Of a stretch of 9,122 bases of DNA, positions 7,681 through 9,122 are shown in pieces. The DNA is from an uncultured Clostridia bacterium (GTDB lineage: Bacteria; Bacillota; Clostridia; Oscillospirales; Ruminococcaceae): assembly GCA_947385505.1 (NCBI GenBank), contig CANDLP010000067.1, positions 1 to 9,122 of the forward strand, given 5' to 3'. The first letter of the stretch is position 1. Each line of letters begins with the position of its first letter. The notes beneath the pieces were generated by a model. That model was given only the letters and a program-made list of their open reading frames with translations, searched no databases and was not told the origin of the DNA. A program made the position numbers and the translations under genes.

Positions 7681-7890
7681 GGAATAAGAACCGTTTTAGT
7701 AAAACGCGGCGAAACCAAAATCAATAAAATCAGTACCAACTATTTGCAAATTTCCGACGACTTGAAATATATTGATACATATATTTCTGATGGGATCAAT
7801 AAGGGTGTGTGGATAAACGTTTCTACTTTGGGGGATTTTAAAAAAGCGTATAAAAGCTTACATAATTTTGGCTTCGGTGAAGAAGGATAA
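7681..7890 (+). pseudogene. 3' fragment of an unrecognised gene truncated at the IS end
   Basis: Directly after the IS terminal repeat, a frame of 69 codons runs to TAA at 7888-7890. It reads like a normal soluble protein: VLVKRGETKINKI, then SDDLKYIDTYISDG, GVWINVSTLGDFKKAYK and FGFGEEG. It has no start codon or ribosome binding site of its own. An ATG at 7597 in the same frame lies inside the IS end and would only add residues encoded by the IS. The simplest reading is the C-terminal part of a host gene cut by the IS insertion. I do not recognise the family, and no 5' portion is visible on the other side of the element. Confidence 0.55.
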
Positions 7891-8061
7891 AAGCTTTATA
7901 TTTATATGCAACTTTTATTATATTGGTTTAAATCTTTTTGAGAATGTATCAAATCAATAGGTTTAGGCACTGCTGTAATTTATGCCTTGTAGAATGTTTT
8001 TCAGTATAAAAGACTGCAATCTTAATTATGAAACAAGATTTCGGTTTTTTAAGAATATTTT

Positions 8062-8124
8062 CTTAAAGTTTTCCGCGTGTTCACATAAAATCAATATAAG
8101 CTTTTCTTATATGTACCCACTTAA
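8062..8124. repeat. Candidate degenerate copy of the palindromic element at 8505-8570
   Basis: GCGTGTTCACATAAAATCA (8075-8093) matches 8516-8534 of the perfect inverted repeat at 17 of 19 positions. To its right, TTTTCTTATATG with a nearby TAC and CTTAA (8102-8124) resembles the other arm (TTTTATATGAATAC then CTTAA), and CTTAAAG at 8062-8068 resembles the outer TTAAGAG. An internal hairpin ATATAAG-CTTTT-CTTATAT (8094-8112) is also present. The segment therefore looks like an eroded relative, lying upstream of the ACP gene whereas the intact one lies downstream. The rest of 7891-8155 holds only AT-rich hairpins (for example TTTAAGAA/TTCTTAAA at 8048-8067) and no credible gene. Confidence 0.45.
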
Positions 8125-8155
8125 AAAAGTTTTTTATAATTTAAACAAAGACATC

Positions 8156-8184
8156 TTTACAATCCATGTTAAATGTGCTAAAAT
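8156..8184 (+). promoter_or_regulatory. Sigma-A-type promoter of the ACP gene
   Basis: TTTACA (8156-8161), an exact 17-base spacer and TAAAAT (8179-8184) differ from consensus by two bases and one base respectively. Transcription would start around 8191, giving a leader of about 20 bases that contains the ribosome binding site. This is the best promoter match in the second half of the window. Confidence 0.7.
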
Positions 8185-8211
8185 AAAATAAAAAAGAAGG
8201 GAAGCGAAAAA

Positions 8212-8454
8212 ATGGAACAAATATACGAAAGGCTTAACGATTTATTTAAAGACTTTTTTGATGATGACAGCATAGAAATTGATGAGAGCACCACGGCTGA
8301 GGACATTGAGGACTGGGACAGTCTTAATCATATTACACTGATTGACGCGGTAGAAAGCGAATTCGGAGTAAGGTTCACAATGGGCGAGGTTTCCGGTATG
8401 AAAAATGTGGGCGAAATGGCGTGTATAATTAAGGAAAGGGGAAAAAAGCTTTAA
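8212..8454 (+). CDS. Acyl carrier protein (phosphopantetheine-binding)
   Basis: An 80-residue acidic protein of standard ACP size (PP-binding family). The phosphopantetheine attachment site is the DSL motif in EDWDSLNHI, with Ser37 as the expected modified residue, followed by the conserved helix LIDAVESEFGVRF and a closing segment with NVGEMACII. ACPs carry acyl groups as thioesters for fatty-acid, polyketide or cell-surface polymer synthesis in the cytoplasm. The DWDSLNHI form, rather than the ADSLDxVE form of the housekeeping fatty-acid ACP, suggests a specialised carrier. The start is the ATG at 8212, after GAAGGGAAG. It has its own promoter and no acyl-transferase, ligase or synthase neighbour in the window, so the partner enzyme is unknown. 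The fold is confident; the pathway is not. Confidence 0.92.
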   Translation: MEQIYERLNDLFKDFFDDDSIEIDESTTAEDIEDWDSLNHITLIDAVESEFGVRFTMGEVSGMKNVGEMACIIKERGKKL

Positions 8455-8504
8455 GCATATTGCCTTTTATAAAAATTTATATAAACGGAAGATAGATAAG
8501 AATT

Positions 8505-8570
8505 ATAAATTAAGAGCGTATTCATATAAAATCAGAATGCGGATTTTATATGAATACGCTCTTAATTTAT
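8505..8570. repeat. Perfect 29-bp inverted repeat after the ACP gene (MITE or terminator)
   Basis: The arms 8505-8533 and 8542-8570 are exact reverse complements over 29 bases around an 8-base loop. The core of the left arm is TTAAGAGCGTATTCATATAA. The right arm ends AATTTATTTTGT, so an RNA hairpin would be followed by a weak U-rich tract and could terminate the ACP transcript. Arms this long and perfect are unusual for a simple terminator and suggest a recently inserted palindromic or MITE-like element. No clear target-site duplication was found. Confidence 0.7.
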
Positions 8571-8629
8571 TTTGTACAATAATTTTAACAGTAGATTTCA
8601 AATAATGTTTATGTAACTGTAATAATATT

Positions 8630-8667
8630 AGCTGATTAAAATTCGGAAAAACGGATTTTAATCGGTT
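8630..8667. repeat. Hairpin upstream of cotJ
   Basis: GATTAAAATTCG (8634-8645) pairs with CGGATTTTAATC (8652-8663) with one T-G wobble around the loop GAAAAA. The stem extends to 8630/8667 with further wobbles. No T-run follows on either strand, so it is not a clear terminator. It lies about 170 bases upstream of cotJA; its function is unknown. Confidence 0.5.
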
Positions 8668-8684
8668 GATAGTATTCCGGGTGC

Positions 8685-8779
8685 AATAACCATTTCAAGC
8701 CTGATTTTATCCCGCGTTGAAATGATTATTTGTATAAATTAACAAATTTTTCCTCGCCGCATAAAATAAATCAGGCGGC
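8685..8779. repeat. Overlapping inverted repeats upstream of cotJA
   Basis: AATAACCATTTCAA (8685-8698) and TTGAAATGATTATT (8717-8730) are complementary except at one position. The loop begins with GCCTGATTT (8699-8707), which is exactly complementary to AAATCAGGC (8768-8776). GCCGC (8756-8760) also pairs with GCGGC (8775-8779). The first pairing and the second can coexist or compete, so the region could switch between structures, but it may equally be a decayed palindromic element. Confidence 0.45.
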
Positions 8780-8786
8780 ATAACAA
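8761..8786 (+). promoter_or_regulatory. Weak candidate for a sporulation sigma-E-type promoter of cotJ
   Basis: In Bacillus subtilis cotJ is transcribed by mother-cell sigma-E, whose promoters have an ATA-type -35 and a CATACA-type -10. Here ATA (8761-8763) is followed after 15 bases by CATAACA (8779-8785), and CATAAAAT also occurs at 8760-8767. The matches are short in an AT-rich region, so this is suggestive only. Confidence 0.25.
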
Positions 8787-8836
8787 AAATATAAGCTGTC
8801 TATATACCAATATAAACAGGAAAGGAATGAACATAA

Positions 8837-9040
8837 ATGCAGACACAATGGCAGAAATGTCCCGATACAAAATGCGCAAATTTTTGTCCGGACGCTCCGT
8901 TGGGCTACTCCTATGTACCTATGCAGCTGTGCATAGGCAAGGTTTTTTCTCCACAAAAGGCTTTGGCGGTGGGAACAATATTTCCGGAGCTTAACATTAC
9001 AGTAAACGAATACGAAAGGGGGCTTTACGGTGGAAAATAA
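8837..9040 (+). CDS. cotJA: Spore coat-associated protein CotJA
   Basis: A 67-residue protein with the CotJA signature: PLGYSYVPMQ (21-30), then a segment with FSPQKALAVGTIFPELN (37-53). In Bacillus the CotJA, CotJB and CotJC proteins form an inner spore-coat complex, with CotJC a manganese-catalase-like protein. The start is the ATG at 8837, ten bases after AAAGGA (8821-8826). An ATG at 8827 lies in another frame and overlaps this ribosome binding site. The N-terminus is unusual in having four cysteines in the first 32 residues (Cys8, 13, 17, 32; KCPDTKCANFC), which might allow disulfide cross-linking or metal binding. The last 11 bases overlap the start of cotJB, so the two are translationally coupled. 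Presence of this gene implies a spore-forming lineage. Confidence 0.9.
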   Translation: MQTQWQKCPDTKCANFCPDAPLGYSYVPMQLCIGKVFSPQKALAVGTIFPELNITVNEYERGLYGGK

Positions 9041-9122
9041 CCTTAACGGACGCCAGCTCCTTCAAGCGGTAAACGAAGCCTCATTCTATATGCAGGATCT
9101 TCAGCTTTATCTGGACACTCAC
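9030..9122 (+). CDS. cotJB: Spore coat protein CotJB, N-terminal part (3' end outside window)
   Basis: A frame starting at GTG 9030 is open to the last base and gives 31 residues. GRQLLQAVNEASFYMQDLQLYLDTH matches the CotJB opening, which ends its first helix pair with the conserved LYLDTHP motif. A GGGGG-type ribosome binding site (9018-9022) lies seven bases upstream, inside cotJA, which supports the GTG start and coupling to cotJA. CotJB is a small component of the CotJ coat complex; cotJC would be expected to follow outside the window. About 55 residues are probably missing. Confidence 0.88.
   Translation, partial: MENNLNGRQLLQAVNEASFYMQDLQLYLDTH

Noticed and set aside
7982..8191. A 69-codon plus-strand frame upstream of the ACP gene
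   Set aside because: It has AT-rich, Phe/Lys/Asn-dominated composition and no ribosome binding site. It also covers the degenerate palindrome and the ACP promoter.

Overview
The window looks like chromosomal DNA from an endospore-forming Clostridia bacterium, most plausibly Ruminococcaceae/Oscillospirales. The evidence is the rpsG-fusA-tuf order, AT-rich spacers between GC-balanced, strongly codon-biased ribosomal genes, AGGAGG-type ribosome binding sites, and a cotJA-cotJB spore-coat pair at the right edge. The genus is inferred, not proven.

Layout. (1) 1-3774, translation block, all +: the 3' end of rpsG (ribosomal protein S7), fusA (EF-G) and tuf (EF-Tu). A hairpin sits between rpsG and fusA, and tuf has its own AT-rich promoter region. 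(2) 3775-4272, no gene: three consecutive palindromic structures, namely a long imperfect hairpin ending in a T-run (3799-3917), a GC-rich pair of palindromes (3953-4035) and a 159-bp nested inverted repeat resembling a MITE (4052-4210). (3) 4273-5551, minus: a lipoprotein pseudogene with one nonsense codon and two compensable frameshifts. Repairing them restores exactly 426 codons. (4) 5694-6005, plus: a small Xre/Cro-type regulator divergent from the pseudogene, with an inverted repeat over its -10 box. (5) 6006-7679: a gene-poor stretch and then a decayed IS3-family element on the minus strand. Its orfA is frameshifted, its orfB is interrupted by TAA, one terminal repeat is recognisable and the other is not found. 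(6) 7681-7890: the 3' fragment of a host gene butting directly against the IS end. (7) 8156-8454: an acyl carrier protein gene with a clear sigma-A-type promoter and no synthase partner. It is flanked by a perfect 29-bp inverted repeat (8505-8570) and an apparent decayed relative of that repeat (about 8062-8124). (8) 8571-8836: several overlapping inverted repeats. (9) 8837-9122: cotJA and the start of cotJB, overlapping by 11 bp.

The left third is a conserved housekeeping operon. From 3775 onward the window reads as a decaying accessory region: pseudogene, broken IS, truncated gene and several palindromic repeats, with the small regulator, the ACP and cotJAB apparently intact. I see no clear new multi-gene system. 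The most unusual content is the density and variety of long palindromic elements, and the possible pair of related elements around the ACP gene.
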